A DNA stretch of 64,000 nucleotides, taken from positions 43,655 to 107,654 of the forward strand of contig CAVRXD010000006.1 in NCBI GenBank assembly GCA_963725065.1, read 5' to 3'. Shown here in pieces: positions 9,287-18,675 of the stretch. The stretch is from VAZQ01 sp963725065 (GTDB taxonomy: Bacteria; Pseudomonadota; Alphaproteobacteria; Rhizobiales; Xanthobacteraceae). The number at the start of each line of letters is the position of its first letter. The first letter of the stretch is position 1. A model generated the notes under the pieces. That model was given only the letters and a program-made list of their open reading frames with translations. It was not told where the DNA came from and did no database searches. The position numbers were made by a program, and so were the translations under genes.

Positions 9287-12200
9287 TCACGACGCCAGCG
9301 AGTTGAGCAGCGCCTTGGCTTCCTTCAGGTCGAGCGTGTCGAAGCCTTCGGTGAACCAGTCGTAGACCGGAGCAAGCAGCTCCCGGGCTTGCAGCGGCTT
9401 GCCCTGATCGCGCCACAGCCGCGCCATGCTCATCGCAGCGCGCAGCTCCAAGGACCTAGCCTGCTGCGTGCGTGCAACCGTGAGCGCGCGCCGAACGTAG
9501 TCTTCCGCTTTCTGCCGATCCGGATCCGGCGATCTGAGCCAGATTTCTCCGGCCACGCGATTGACCTCGCTCTCGCACCATCTCTCCTTGGCGGTTTCCA
9601 CCGCCGTCATCGCCTCGCCAATGCAGCGCCGCGCTTCATCGGATTGGCCGAGCGCTGAATGGGCTCTCGCCAGATATGTCAATAACAGCGGCATCCACAT
9701 GGTCGATCCTGTCGACCGCAATGCGGCGAGCCCCGCGGTGATTGCGGGGATTGCATCCGAGGCTTTGCCGGTCATTGTCAAAAGGCAGCCGCGCCACAAT
9801 AATCCGGACGCCTTCCATAACGAAGCGTCCTTTTCCTCCGCCAGCACGGCAAGCTCGTCGGCATCGGCGTTTGCCGCCGCGTAATGGCCGAATTGGATTT
9901 GGGTCAACGATGAGTGATGCAGCGCAAACATCAGGCTGGCGGCCTGGCCGATCCCGCGGGCATGCTGAACGACGCGCTTCGTGTCCGCGAGCGCGGCATC
10001 AGGATAGCCGAGCAACCACAGCGCGATCGAGCGGTAGCACCAGATCGAGACCGCAATGTCCACGGCAAATCGCGCCGCCAGCGTCGGGTGCTCGACGGGA
10101 TCATAAAGTGTGATCGCCCGATCCAAGGACTCCCGGCCTTCCGAGATGTCGCCCGTGAGCAGCAGGGAAACGCCTACGATGCGATGTCCGTTCATCAGTG
10201 GAACGGTCGCACTTTGCTTTGACGCTAGCGCCAGGAACTGGGCTGAAAGGTCCCGCATGGCGTCGCCGTTGACCGCGATGCGATCCACCCCCCAGACACC
10301 ATAGAGGACGGAGAACACCAGCAGCGGATCTTCGGGCGGCTCGCCAAGCGCTTCAGCCTGCTCGATCAGCTTGCGTGCCAGCTCCAGCGCCGCCTTGGTT
10401 TCAGGCGCCGCATAGCCTTTGATGGTCATCAAAGCGTTGGCGAGGGCGACTTGCGCCCTGATCTGCTCGCGACGCAGGCCCGTTGTGGCGGGCAACGTCG
10501 CGATCTGGGCGAGCGCGCGCCTGAACTGCTCCGCGGATTCCACCAGCGCCGAGCTCTCCAGCGACCGTTGCCCCGCTTTGCCCCACCATTCGATCGCGGC
10601 CTCGGTCATACCGGCCTGCGTAAAGTGATGCGCCAGCAACTCCGGCTCGGCGGCGGCAGTGGCGGCATTGTCGCGTAACGCCTCGGCAACGCGGCAGTGC
10701 AGCGCTTGGCGCCGGCTCTTGAGCAAATTCTCGTAGGCCGCGTCCTGGATCAGGGCGTGTTTGAAGCGGTAATCGGATTGCGGCGGCAGACCCCGCGCCA
10801 GCAAGATGTCCGCCTCGGCGAGCCGGTCCAGCGCCGCCTGCAACGACGCGTCGTCCATCCCGGTCAGCGTACGTAACAGCCAGTAGGTGAAATCGCGGCC
10901 GATCACGGCCCCGATCTGCGCCACCTCGCGCGCGCTGCCTAACCGGTCAAGCCGCGCGGTGAGCGATTGTTGCAGCGTTGGTGGGATCGAATGGATGCCG
11001 CCCTGCTCGCCTCGCTCCAGGAGAAGCCGCGTCACTTCCTCGATGAACAGCGGCACGCCGCCGGTGCGCTCGGTGACGCCATCGATCATGTCCTTTGCCA
11101 GCACGTGGTGCGCCGCAAGGTTGCCGACCATATGCCGCACCTGATCGCGGTCGAGCGGCGCGAGCGAAATCGTGCCGTGGTGCGAGCGCATCCCCCAGGG
11201 CAGCCGGAATTCTGGGCGTGTGCTGACGAGGACAATCAACGGCGCCAGCGCGCCGCTTTCGGCGATGCCGCGCAACACGTCGAGCGTGCTCGGATCGGCC
11301 CAATGCAGGTCTTCCAGCGCGAGCACCATCGGCTGAAGCCGGGCGCTGGCGATCAGGATCGCAGTCAGCGCGCCCAGTTGCCGGCGCCGCAAGTCCTCTG
11401 GCGCCAAAGTCGGCATGCGTTCCTTTGGCAGCGGAACGGCCAGCAGTGTCGCAAGCAACGGGACATTCTCGATGGGGTCGAGTTTGATCTGTGTCAGCGT
11501 GCTCTCCAGCTCCGCGATCCGTTGCTCCGCCGGCACGTCGGCGCCGCCGAAGCGCTCACGGCCCCATTCGGCGATCGGGTGCAGCGGCGTGTTCTGCAGG
11601 AGCTGCGAACAGCTCCATTCGACCCAGGTATGCGGGGTGTCGCGCAGCCGCGTCTGGAATTCCTCCATCAGCCGCGACTTGCCCAAGCCAGGCTCGCCAA
11701 TGATCAACACCAATTGCCCGTCGCCCCGCCGCGCACGCTCCCAGCGCCGCAGCAGCATGGCGAGCTCCTCGTCACGACCGACCAGCGGCGTGAGACGGCG
11801 CTGCCCCGCGCGGCGTCGGACACCGCTCGCCCGCACCAGGCGGAACAGGGTCACCGGCTCCGGCACGCCGCTGAATTGGTGACTGCCGCGCTCCTCGGCG
11901 ACGAACAGGCCGGCGATCTGCCGCAGCACCCGCGCCGTCACCACGACCTCGCCCGGCTCGGCGGCAGTCTGCGCGCGGGCCGCGATGTTAGGCACGTCGC
12001 CGAAAATCTCGCCGGCTTCGACCACCACCGGCCCCCAGTCGATCGCGATGCGCGCGGCCAGCGCTGGCTTGCCCGAGCATATGTTCTTGCGATTCAATTG
12101 CGCGACTGAGCGTTGGATCGCCAGAGCGGCGCGGGCCGCGCGCTCGGCGTCGTTTTCCAGCGCGACCGGATAGCCGAACAGCACCATGAGCCCGTCGCCC

Positions 12201-12664
12201 GGCTCGCCGACCACCTTGTGCCAGGGCCTTTGGCTGAGGCTTCCGCCCATTTCCGTCACCGCCGCCGACGTCCCCTCGAGGTAGGCGCCAAACAGGTCGC
12301 GCCACTCCTCCGCGTCGAGCTTCGCGGCAATCCCGGTCGAATCCACGAGATCGCAGAACATCACCGTGACATGACGGTGGTCGCCGGCGGCTTCGGGCGC
12401 GGGCGGAGCGGGCGGCTTTGGGAGCGCGTGGACTGGCGCCGCTGGTGGCTTGCCTTGCAGCGGTGCCGGTGTTGCCGTCGCGGCTGAGCCGTCCAGCGCG
12501 GCTATCGCCCGCAATAGCTTGCGGCGGTGACCCAGCAAGACACCGAGGTTGTTCAAGTCTTGATCGGTCAGGTCGTGCAGAACGTCGGCATCAATCGCGT
12601 TGTCGCGGAATGCCGCCTCATACTCCTCGAGGCTAAGGCTCCGCAGCCAAACCCCGATATCCAT
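9287..12664 (-). CDS. SAM/adenylate-guanylate cyclase/AAA-ATPase/TPR regulator
   Basis: This 1125-residue multidomain signalling protein starts with a SAM domain (residues 1-60, WLRSLSLEEYEAAFRDN). A class III cyclase domain follows at about 95-270 (HVTVMFCDLVDST, then GDGLMVLFGYP and GDVPNIAARAQ). Next come an AAA/STAND ATPase with the P-loop IIGEPGLGKSRLMEEF near 310 and ALEDLHWADPSTLDVL as Walker B, and finally TPR-like helices to the C-terminus. The cyclase metal-binding Asp in FCDLVD and the Asp of GDG are present, but the usual K-x-x-G-D-G loop reads KVVGEPGDG, three residues longer. Proteins of this type are large soluble regulators; the output is unknown. Confidence 0.9.
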   Translation of the reverse strand: MDIGVWLRSLSLEEYEAAFRDNAIDADVLHDLTDQDLNNLGVLLGHRRKLLRAIAALDGSAATATPAPLQGKPPAAPVHALPKPPAPPAPEAAGDHRHVTVMFCDLVDSTGIAAKLDAEEWRDLFGAYLEGTSAAVTEMGGSLSQRPWHKVVGEPGDGLMVLFGYPVALENDAERAARAALAIQRSVAQLNRKNICSGKPALAARIAIDWGPVVVEAGEIFGDVPNIAARAQTAAEPGEVVVTARVLRQIAGLFVAEERGSHQFSGVPEPVTLFRLVRASGVRRRAGQRRLTPLVGRDEELAMLLRRWERARRGDGQLVLIIGEPGLGKSRLMEEFQTRLRDTPHTWVEWSCSQLLQNTPLHPIAEWGRERFGGADVPAEQRIAELESTLTQIKLDPIENVPLLATLLAVPLPKERMPTLAPEDLRRRQLGALTAILIASARLQPMVLALEDLHWADPSTLDVLRGIAESGALAPLIVLVSTRPEFRLPWGMRSHHGTISLAPLDRDQVRHMVGNLAAHHVLAKDMIDGVTERTGGVPLFIEEVTRLLLERGEQGGIHSIPPTLQQSLTARLDRLGSAREVAQIGAVIGRDFTYWLLRTLTGMDDASLQAALDRLAEADILLARGLPPQSDYRFKHALIQDAAYENLLKSRRQALHCRVAEALRDNAATAAAEPELLAHHFTQAGMTEAAIEWWGKAGQRSLESSALVESAEQFRRALAQIATLPATTGLRREQIRAQVALANALMTIKGYAAPETKAALELARKLIEQAEALGEPPEDPLLVFSVLYGVWGVDRIAVNGDAMRDLSAQFLALASKQSATVPLMNGHRIVGVSLLLTGDISEGRESLDRAITLYDPVEHPTLAARFAVDIAVSIWCYRSIALWLLGYPDAALADTKRVVQHARGIGQAASLMFALHHSSLTQIQFGHYAAANADADELAVLAEEKDASLWKASGLLWRGCLLTMTGKASDAIPAITAGLAALRSTGSTMWMPLLLTYLARAHSALGQSDEARRCIGEAMTAVETAKERWCESEVNRVAGEIWLRSPDPDRQKAEDYVRRALTVARTQQARSLELRAAMSMARLWRDQGKPLQARELLAPVYDWFTEGFDTLDLKEAKALLNSLAS

Positions 12665-12935
12665 GATCGCGTCCTATCTCTGCCGCGGCGAGCATCATCA
12701 TCCAGGTGAAACGAAGTGTCCAGGGTGCCGGCCTGCCGATGACGACGCCGGTCGTGCAAAGACGATGGCCGGCACGAGCTCAAGGCCGAATGGCCGTTCC
12801 CTGTTGTCGCTCGCTCGCGAGCGCATGCCGGGCATTGCGTCGCTTGCAACTATGAGCCTGCCGGGATAGCTACGCGGAGCGGTCACGTGGCTTGTGATCT
12901 CTGGCGTTGGCTTCGAAGAAGCGACCTTCTGCCGC

Positions 12936-13622
12936 ATGAACCAGAATTATTTGGCATCCGCGATCGGCTTGTTGCTCGCTTGTGCCGTTGGCGCGGTGGC
13001 GGCGCAGGCGGCCGGGCCGGCTGCCGATTACAAGATCAATCCGGAATACACCTCCACGTCGCCGGACGGCGCAACCACTGTCGAGCAGTACGCAAGGATC
13101 AGTGCCGACGGCGATTACACCTGGCAGTTCTGGGCGCGCCGTCAGGACAAGCTGACCCTGCTCAAGCCGGAGCAACCCGACTACGCAGCGGGCTTCAGGT
13201 TCACCAGCGATTCCCAATGGCTCGTGCGCACGCAAAAGACCGGCGCCGGATACGCCAGCTTGTATCTCTACCACCTCGGTCCGCAGGGATTCGTTGCCGC
13301 CACCGCGAAGCCGCTCAGCGATCTGGCATGGGCCTACTTCAAGCGCCGTCCCGAGTTCCGAAAGATCAGGAAGCCGGATTTCCATATCGAAGCCGGTCTG
13401 GTGAAGGGAACCGACGACAACTATCGCTCGCTGGGTCAGGACTGGCCCGACAGCCGTTATCTCGTCATCTCCCTGTCGGGTGAGGTGTCACCCAACAGCC
13501 GTCACGGTCAGCTTCGGTCGGTTCGCGGCTGGCGCTGCCGGTATGACCTGCAGAAGGGTACGTTCGACGTGCCGCCGGATTTTGCCGAGAACAATGCGAA
13601 GGCAATTGCTCCCGAGCGGTAA
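12936..13622 (+). CDS. Secreted hypothetical protein
   Basis: The 228-residue product has a signal peptide (NYLASAIGLLLACAVGAVAAQA) followed by GPAADYKINPEYTSTSPDG. The rest is beta-rich with many aromatic residues. I know no functional family for it. Such proteins occur in rhizobial genomes as conserved secreted proteins of unknown function. The start at 12936 is chosen to begin the signal peptide. It diverges from the cyclase gene at 12664, leaving about 270 bp for both promoters. Confidence 0.65.
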   Translation: MNQNYLASAIGLLLACAVGAVAAQAAGPAADYKINPEYTSTSPDGATTVEQYARISADGDYTWQFWARRQDKLTLLKPEQPDYAAGFRFTSDSQWLVRTQKTGAGYASLYLYHLGPQGFVAATAKPLSDLAWAYFKRRPEFRKIRKPDFHIEAGLVKGTDDNYRSLGQDWPDSRYLVISLSGEVSPNSRHGQLRSVRGWRCRYDLQKGTFDVPPDFAENNAKAIAPER

Positions 13623-13857
13623 AAAAGAGTGGCTCGGCCTCTGGATGAGCGAGTCATGCAAATCTGGCGTCGTACCTACCATGGTCAACTTTCAAAAAGC
13701 CGACCACCCTTTAATTGTTGAAAGACTGTTGCGGAAATTTCGCGCTGCTATCGTGGATCAGAATCTGCCAAAGCAGTGCTAACGATCGGAAAGGCCGCTG
13801 TTCGGAGCGCCTGTGCGATCCTGAGGCTCGGCCCGGCAGCTTATTCGGGATGCGCGG

Positions 13858-14049
13858 TCAATGCGCGTCGTATTGCTGATGCACCAGATCCGTCGAGTTG
13901 CTCATCAACTCGTGTGGGTTGATCAGCCTGCTCGACGCGGCGGAGGCTTCGGCGCGATTGACGGAGTGGGTCGTCGTCGCACCGGACCACACACCGATTG
14001 CGAGGAGCGCGAGCAAGGCGGTAAACCCGAATGCCATGATCGTCCGCAT
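13858..14049 (-). CDS. Small single-span membrane or secreted protein
   Basis: The product has 63 residues. AAGGAGTGATC just upstream of the ATG at 14049 is a strong ribosome site. The N-terminal MRTIMAFGFTALLALLAIGVW is a membrane anchor or signal segment. The soluble tail contains INPHELMSNSTDLVHQQYDAH. Small proteins of this form, ending in a MM-N-x-x-D-L-P-x-x-H-type motif, are frequent in Bradyrhizobium and have no known function. Confidence 0.7.
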   Translation of the reverse strand: MRTIMAFGFTALLALLAIGVWSGATTTHSVNRAEASAASSRLINPHELMSNSTDLVHQQYDAH

Positions 14050-14134
14050 GTGATCACTCCTTCATGCTTGAGCGACGCGGCTTTGGTTGGGCGCGGCCCT
14101 CATCGGACGAAGGCTGCTGTGGATTCACCCCTTG

Positions 14135-14536
14135 TTATCGCGCCGCGACGTCGCTCACGACGGCGATGCTTTCCTTCGCCTGCATGGCGCTTGTGACGCG
14201 TTCGATCGCGGCCTTGCGCCGCATCTGATGAGAGGGATCGTCCCGGCCACCTGCCAGGTTTTGTCGGGCGATCAACCGATCGATGGTTTCCCTCGCTTCC
14301 GGGGAAAGGGTTTGCGCACGCTCGATTTTGGGTGCGAGCCGCTCGAGCTGAGCGATGTCCTCGACGCCCCGGCCGGCAGGGCTCATGAAAACAGCAACAA
14401 GTCCAACGGCGAGCACGGTGGTGTAGCACCAGCGCAGCCGCAGCGGACGGTGGTCGGCGGGGATGCGTGCGCCGGCGGACCTGGAGCTCCGCCATGCGCT
14501 CGGGGCGGTCGGGAGCTGCTCCGCGGCGAATCTCAC
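14135..14536 (-). CDS. Hypothetical single-span membrane protein
   Basis: The 133-residue frame starts at GTG 14536 with GGAG upstream. It has one membrane segment (WCYTTVLAVGLVAVFM, about residues 36-51) with a basic cytoplasmic side before it. The predicted periplasmic helix (EDIAQLERLAPKIERAQTLS) looks like a heptad-bearing amphipathic helix. It diverges from the winged-helix regulator at 14705 and could be a target or partner of it. I do not recognise the family. Confidence 0.5.
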   Translation of the reverse strand: MRFAAEQLPTAPSAWRSSRSAGARIPADHRPLRLRWCYTTVLAVGLVAVFMSPAGRGVEDIAQLERLAPKIERAQTLSPEARETIDRLIARQNLAGGRDDPSHQMRRKAAIERVTSAMQAKESIAVVSDVAAR

Positions 14537-14704
14537 GTGAGGCTCCTCATCGCTGGAGGATGACTGCTCGCGTCTTGGCGGAATGAACTCTGCGACCCGA
14601 GAGACGCAGCGGTACGGTTCTGGACCGTAACGAGAGAGCCGCTTAAGGTCTTTGGTTCAGGAGCTGAAATGTTCTGAATTTGCGGCCATGACCGGTGGCG
14701 CGCG

Positions 14705-16240
14705 ATGAGCGGCGAAGAGGTAACATTCGGCCGTTTTCGGTTCGACCTCGGGCGGCGTCAACTGTCGCGCGACGGAATCCCGGTGCGGCTCGGCAGTCGG
14801 GCTCTCGACGTCCTCTTTGTGCTCGCCGCCGCCAGGGGAAATGTCATCACCAAGGACGAACTGCTGGCACGGGTCTGGCCGGGGCAGGTGGTCGAGGAGA
14901 ACAACCTCCAAGTCCAAGTTTCCGCGCTCAGGAAAGCACTCGACGAGGAGAAGAGGGGGCAAAGCTACCTGGTTACCGTGCCGGGCCGCGGCTACCGCCT
15001 CATCGGGATAGCTGGCGGTTCGCCCGATCCGGCGCTTCCGGACAAGCCGTCGATCGCCGTGCTGCCCTTCCAGAACATGAGCGATGACCCGCAACAGGAA
15101 TATTTCGCGGACGGCATCGTCGAGGACATCATCGCCGCGCTGTGTCATATGCGCTGGCTGTTCGTGATCGCGCGCGATTCGAGCTTCGCGTACAAAGGAC
15201 GCACGGCGGACGTCAAGCAGGTCGGCCGCGAACTGGGCGTGCGCTACGTAGTGGAAGGCGGCATCCGCAAGGCGGCGCAGCGGGTGCGCATCACGGCGCA
15301 ACTCATCGACGCGTCGACGGGCGCGCATCTGTGGGCCGATCACTTCGACGGCGGTCTCGAGGACATCTTCGATCTGCAGGATCAGGTGGCGGCGAGCGTG
15401 GTCGGCGCGATCGCACCGAAGCTGGAGCAGGCCGAGATCGAACGCGCCAAGCGCAAGCCGACCGAGAGCCTCGACGCCTACGACTACTTCCTGCGCGGGA
15501 TGGCAAGCACTCACCGTATGACGCGGGACGCCACCAGCGAGGCGCTGGAACTATTCGCAAGGGCAAGCGAACTTGATCCGGATTTCGCCTCGCCTTGTGG
15601 CGCGGCGGCGTTCTGCTACGTGGTGCGCAAGATCAACGGCTGGACGACCGATCGCGGGCACGAGATCTCCGAAGCCACGCGGCTGGCGCGACGGACGGCG
15701 GAGCTCGGTAAGGACGATGCGGTCGCGCTCGCTTTCGGCGGGCTTGCCCTCGGTTACGTCGCCGGCGATCTCGAAGGAGCCATCGCGCTGATCGATCGGG
15801 CGCTCGTTCTCAATCCGAATCTGGCCGTTGGATGGTACGCCAGCGGAACGGTGAGGGCCTTTCGCGGCGGCGAGCCGGAAGTGGCGATCGCGCATCTCCA
15901 TCGCGCGATGCGCCTGAGCCCGTTCGATCCTTTCATGTTCACCATGCAGGGCGTGACCGCATTTGCCCATTTCTTCGCCGGCCGCTACGCCGAGGCCACG
16001 GCATGGGCCGAAAAAGCGTTCTGGGAACGGCCGAACATACTCGCGACCTTGCGCATCGCGGCGGCCAGCAATGCGCTCGCCGGCCGGTTGGAGGAGGCGC
16101 GCAAAGCCATCGCGCGCGCGCTCGAACTCGACCCCGAGATGCGCGTGTCCAATCTCGAGGGCCGTATCGGTTGGTTCCGGCGGCCGGAAGATTTCGCCAA
16201 GTATGCGGATGCCCTGCGCAAGGCCGGCCTGCCGGAGTGA
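14705..16240 (+). CDS. Winged-helix (OmpR/CadC type) regulator with TolB-like and TPR domains
   Basis: This 511-residue protein begins with a DNA-binding winged helix (residues 3-100: FRFDLGRRQLSRDG, ending VPGRGYRLIG). From about 115 a TolB-like segment follows (PSIAVLPFQNMSDDPQQEYFADGIVEDI), with a DASTGAHLWADHFD strand as seen in the adenylate-cyclase-associated CadC-like family. The C-terminal half consists of TPR repeats (residues about 270-500). No membrane helix is evident, unlike classical CadC. Proteins of this architecture are abundant in Bradyrhizobium and presumably regulate nearby genes by protein-protein sensing through the TPR. Confidence 0.88.
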   Translation: MSGEEVTFGRFRFDLGRRQLSRDGIPVRLGSRALDVLFVLAAARGNVITKDELLARVWPGQVVEENNLQVQVSALRKALDEEKRGQSYLVTVPGRGYRLIGIAGGSPDPALPDKPSIAVLPFQNMSDDPQQEYFADGIVEDIIAALCHMRWLFVIARDSSFAYKGRTADVKQVGRELGVRYVVEGGIRKAAQRVRITAQLIDASTGAHLWADHFDGGLEDIFDLQDQVAASVVGAIAPKLEQAEIERAKRKPTESLDAYDYFLRGMASTHRMTRDATSEALELFARASELDPDFASPCGAAAFCYVVRKINGWTTDRGHEISEATRLARRTAELGKDDAVALAFGGLALGYVAGDLEGAIALIDRALVLNPNLAVGWYASGTVRAFRGGEPEVAIAHLHRAMRLSPFDPFMFTMQGVTAFAHFFAGRYAEATAWAEKAFWERPNILATLRIAAASNALAGRLEEARKAIARALELDPEMRVSNLEGRIGWFRRPEDFAKYADALRKAGLPE

Positions 16241-16471
16241 TCCTTTGATCGTCCCTTCGTGGTCGACGGCAAGATAAAATTCAGATTGCGGATTCGCTTC
16301 CATCTCGGCGTGAGGCCTGTTTTCGACGAATCTCCAGAAAATCTTCAGGAAGACTCCACGTCCCCTCCGAGCTTGCCGTCGCTTCTGCCGCTACATGTCC
16401 CCGCCATGGTCCCGGTATCCACCGGCCGCCGCTCGCACTCGCGCGAGATGACGAAGACACAAGGGGGCGCC

Positions 16472-17449
16472 ATGAAACTTCTTCGCCGCAGGTTCCTGGG
16501 TCTGGCCGCGGGTGCGGCCGTGCTGCCGGCCGTCGCCCGTATTGCGCGCGCAGAGACCTATCCGTCGCGGCCGGTCCGGATCGTCGTTCCTTTCGCTGCC
16601 GCCGGCCCGAACGACATCATTGCCCGCGTGCTGGGACGATGGCTGTCGGAGCGGCTTGGCCAACCATTCGTGATCGAGAACCGGCCGGGTGCGGCAACCA
16701 ACATCGGCACCGAGGCCGTGGTCAATGCGGCACCCGACGGTCATACCGTCTTGGTGGTGTCGTTGCCGCACGCGGTCAACGCCACGCTCTACGAGAAGCT
16801 GCATTTCAATTTCATGCGCGATATCGCTCCGGTCGCCGGGATCATGCGCGTATCCAATGTGATGGTCGTTGCCCCGGCATTTCCGGCCGGGTCGGTGCCG
16901 GAATTCATCAGCTACGCTAAGGCCAACCCGGGCAAGCTCAATTTCGCGTCGTCGGGAATAGGAGCGTCCAACCATATCGCCGGGGAGTTGTTCAAGATCA
17001 TGACCGGGATCGATATGGCGCACGTGCCATACCGCAGTTCCGGACCGGCGCTGACCGATCTCTTTGGCGGTCAGGTCCAGGTGATGTTCGACGCGATCAC
17101 GTCCACGATCGAGCATATCAGGGCGGACAGGCTGCGCCCGCTGGCCGTGACGTCGGCGCCGCGCTCGGCCCTGCTTGCGGACACGCCGGTCATGAGCGAT
17201 TTCGTGCCCGGCTACGAATTGAGCAACTGGTTCGGGCTCGGCATGCCAAGCCACACGCCCTCGGAGATCGTCGACAGGCTCAATATCGCCGTCAATGAGG
17301 GTCTCGCGGATCCCGGGTTGAAGGCGCGATTTGCCGACCTGGGAGGAAGCATGCTGCCCGGCTCCCCTGCCGATTTTGGCAGGCTCATCGCCGATGAAAC
17401 GGCGAAGTGGGGCAAGGTCATCCGCACGGCCAATATCAAGCCGGAGTAG
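16472..17449 (+). CDS. Bug/TctC-family periplasmic receptor
   Basis: The 325-residue receptor has a Tat-like leader (LRRRFLGLAAGAAVLPAVARIARA), then YPSRPVRIVVPFAAAGPNDIIARVLG, ENRPGAATNIG, APDGHTVLVV and LNFASSGIGASNH, all in the usual Bug positions. AAGGGGG precedes the ATG by about eight bases. The glycine normally found in PFAAGG is replaced by Ala-Gly (PFAAAGPND), a common variant. A second Bug gene follows 237 bp downstream on the same strand, but no TctAB permease genes are present. Confidence 0.88.
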   Translation: MKLLRRRFLGLAAGAAVLPAVARIARAETYPSRPVRIVVPFAAAGPNDIIARVLGRWLSERLGQPFVIENRPGAATNIGTEAVVNAAPDGHTVLVVSLPHAVNATLYEKLHFNFMRDIAPVAGIMRVSNVMVVAPAFPAGSVPEFISYAKANPGKLNFASSGIGASNHIAGELFKIMTGIDMAHVPYRSSGPALTDLFGGQVQVMFDAITSTIEHIRADRLRPLAVTSAPRSALLADTPVMSDFVPGYELSNWFGLGMPSHTPSEIVDRLNIAVNEGLADPGLKARFADLGGSMLPGSPADFGRLIADETAKWGKVIRTANIKPE

Positions 17450-17686
17450 CGCCGCTCAAGGCGATCTTCAAGATCCGCTCGGCAGAGACCTGGCTTGCGG
17501 ATGCTGCTGGGTTCGATGGCGGGCTGGATCCTTCCTACTGCGTAGACGGATTGGTGGTGTACACTGATCCGAGAGCTGCTCGCGGAACGTGCCAGGCCAG
17601 TTTCCTCCTTCCACGCTCCTGCCGTCGGCAGCAGTCTTGTTTCGAACGCCGCGCGCCGCGTTCAGCGATGATGCCAGGAGGACTCC

Positions 17687-18667
17687 ATGACGCTGCCCCG
17701 CCGTCGGTTCCTGCATGTAGCAGCCGGAGTTGTCGCGCTCCCGGCGCTCATCCGGTCGGGAGGGGCGCAAACCTATCCGTCGCGGCAGATCACGCTGGTC
17801 GTGCCGTTCCCGCCCGGCGGTTCGACCGACGTGGCCGCCCGCATCATCGCCGAAAAGATGAAGCCGCTGCTCGGTCAGCCGCTCATCATCGAGAATGTCG
17901 GCGGCGCCGGCGGCAGCATCGCCGTCGGCCGCGTCGCGCGCGCGGCTCCCGACGGCTACACCATCGACATCGGCCAGTGGGACACGCATGTCGGCAGCAT
18001 CGTCTTTAATTTGAACTACGATCTGCAGAAGGATTTCGAGCCGATCGGACTGATCTCGGTCAATCCGCAGCTTTTGGTCGCCAGGAAAACCCTGCCGGCG
18101 AACGATCTGCGGGAGTTGATTGCCTGGATGAAAGCGCGTCCCGGCGAAGCCAGGTTTGTCAATCAGCTCGCCGCCGCGCAGGTGAGCGGAATTCTGCTGC
18201 AGCAGCTCACGGACACGAAGGTTACGTTCATCCCGTATCGCGGCGCCGGTCCGGCCATGACCGATCTCGTCTCCGGCCAGGTCGATCTCATGGTGGTGCA
18301 AAGCGCGGCGGCGCTGCCGCAGGTGCGGGGCGCGACGATCAAGGCGATCGCAAACTTGTCGCCGCAACGCTCGCCGTCGATTCCCGACATCCCGACATCA
18401 GACGAGGGCGGCGTGCCGGGATGGCACATGGCGGGATGGTTCGGCTTCTTTGCGCCCAGGGCCACGCCGAAGGACGTCATCGCCAAGCTCAATGGCGCCA
18501 TGATGCAAGCCCTCGCCGATCCGGCGGTGAAAGCCCGGTTCACCGAGCTCGGGCTCGACGTCGCCGCGCGCGAGCAGCAGACGCCGGACGGACTCGCCGC
18601 GTTCCACAAGGCCGAGATCGAGAAGTGGTGGCCGATCATCAAGGCGGCGAACATCAAGGGGGAATAG
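17687..18667 (+). CDS. Bug/TctC-family periplasmic receptor (second of pair)
   Basis: The 326-residue receptor has the leader PRRRFLHVAAGVVALPALIRSGGAQ and the core ITLVVPFPPGGSTDVAARIIAEKM, ENVGGAGGSIAVG, APDGYTID and IPYRGAGPAMTDLVSGQVDLM. AGGAGG lies upstream of the ATG, giving a confident start. The gene resembles its neighbour at 16472 in layout but is clearly a different paralogue. Both may serve transporters encoded elsewhere or act as sensors. The C-terminus WWPIIKAANIKGE is the typical family ending. Confidence 0.9.
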   Translation: MTLPRRRFLHVAAGVVALPALIRSGGAQTYPSRQITLVVPFPPGGSTDVAARIIAEKMKPLLGQPLIIENVGGAGGSIAVGRVARAAPDGYTIDIGQWDTHVGSIVFNLNYDLQKDFEPIGLISVNPQLLVARKTLPANDLRELIAWMKARPGEARFVNQLAAAQVSGILLQQLTDTKVTFIPYRGAGPAMTDLVSGQVDLMVVQSAAALPQVRGATIKAIANLSPQRSPSIPDIPTSDEGGVPGWHMAGWFGFFAPRATPKDVIAKLNGAMMQALADPAVKARFTELGLDVAAREQQTPDGLAAFHKAEIEKWWPIIKAANIKGE

Positions 18668-18675
18668 CAGCTGTC

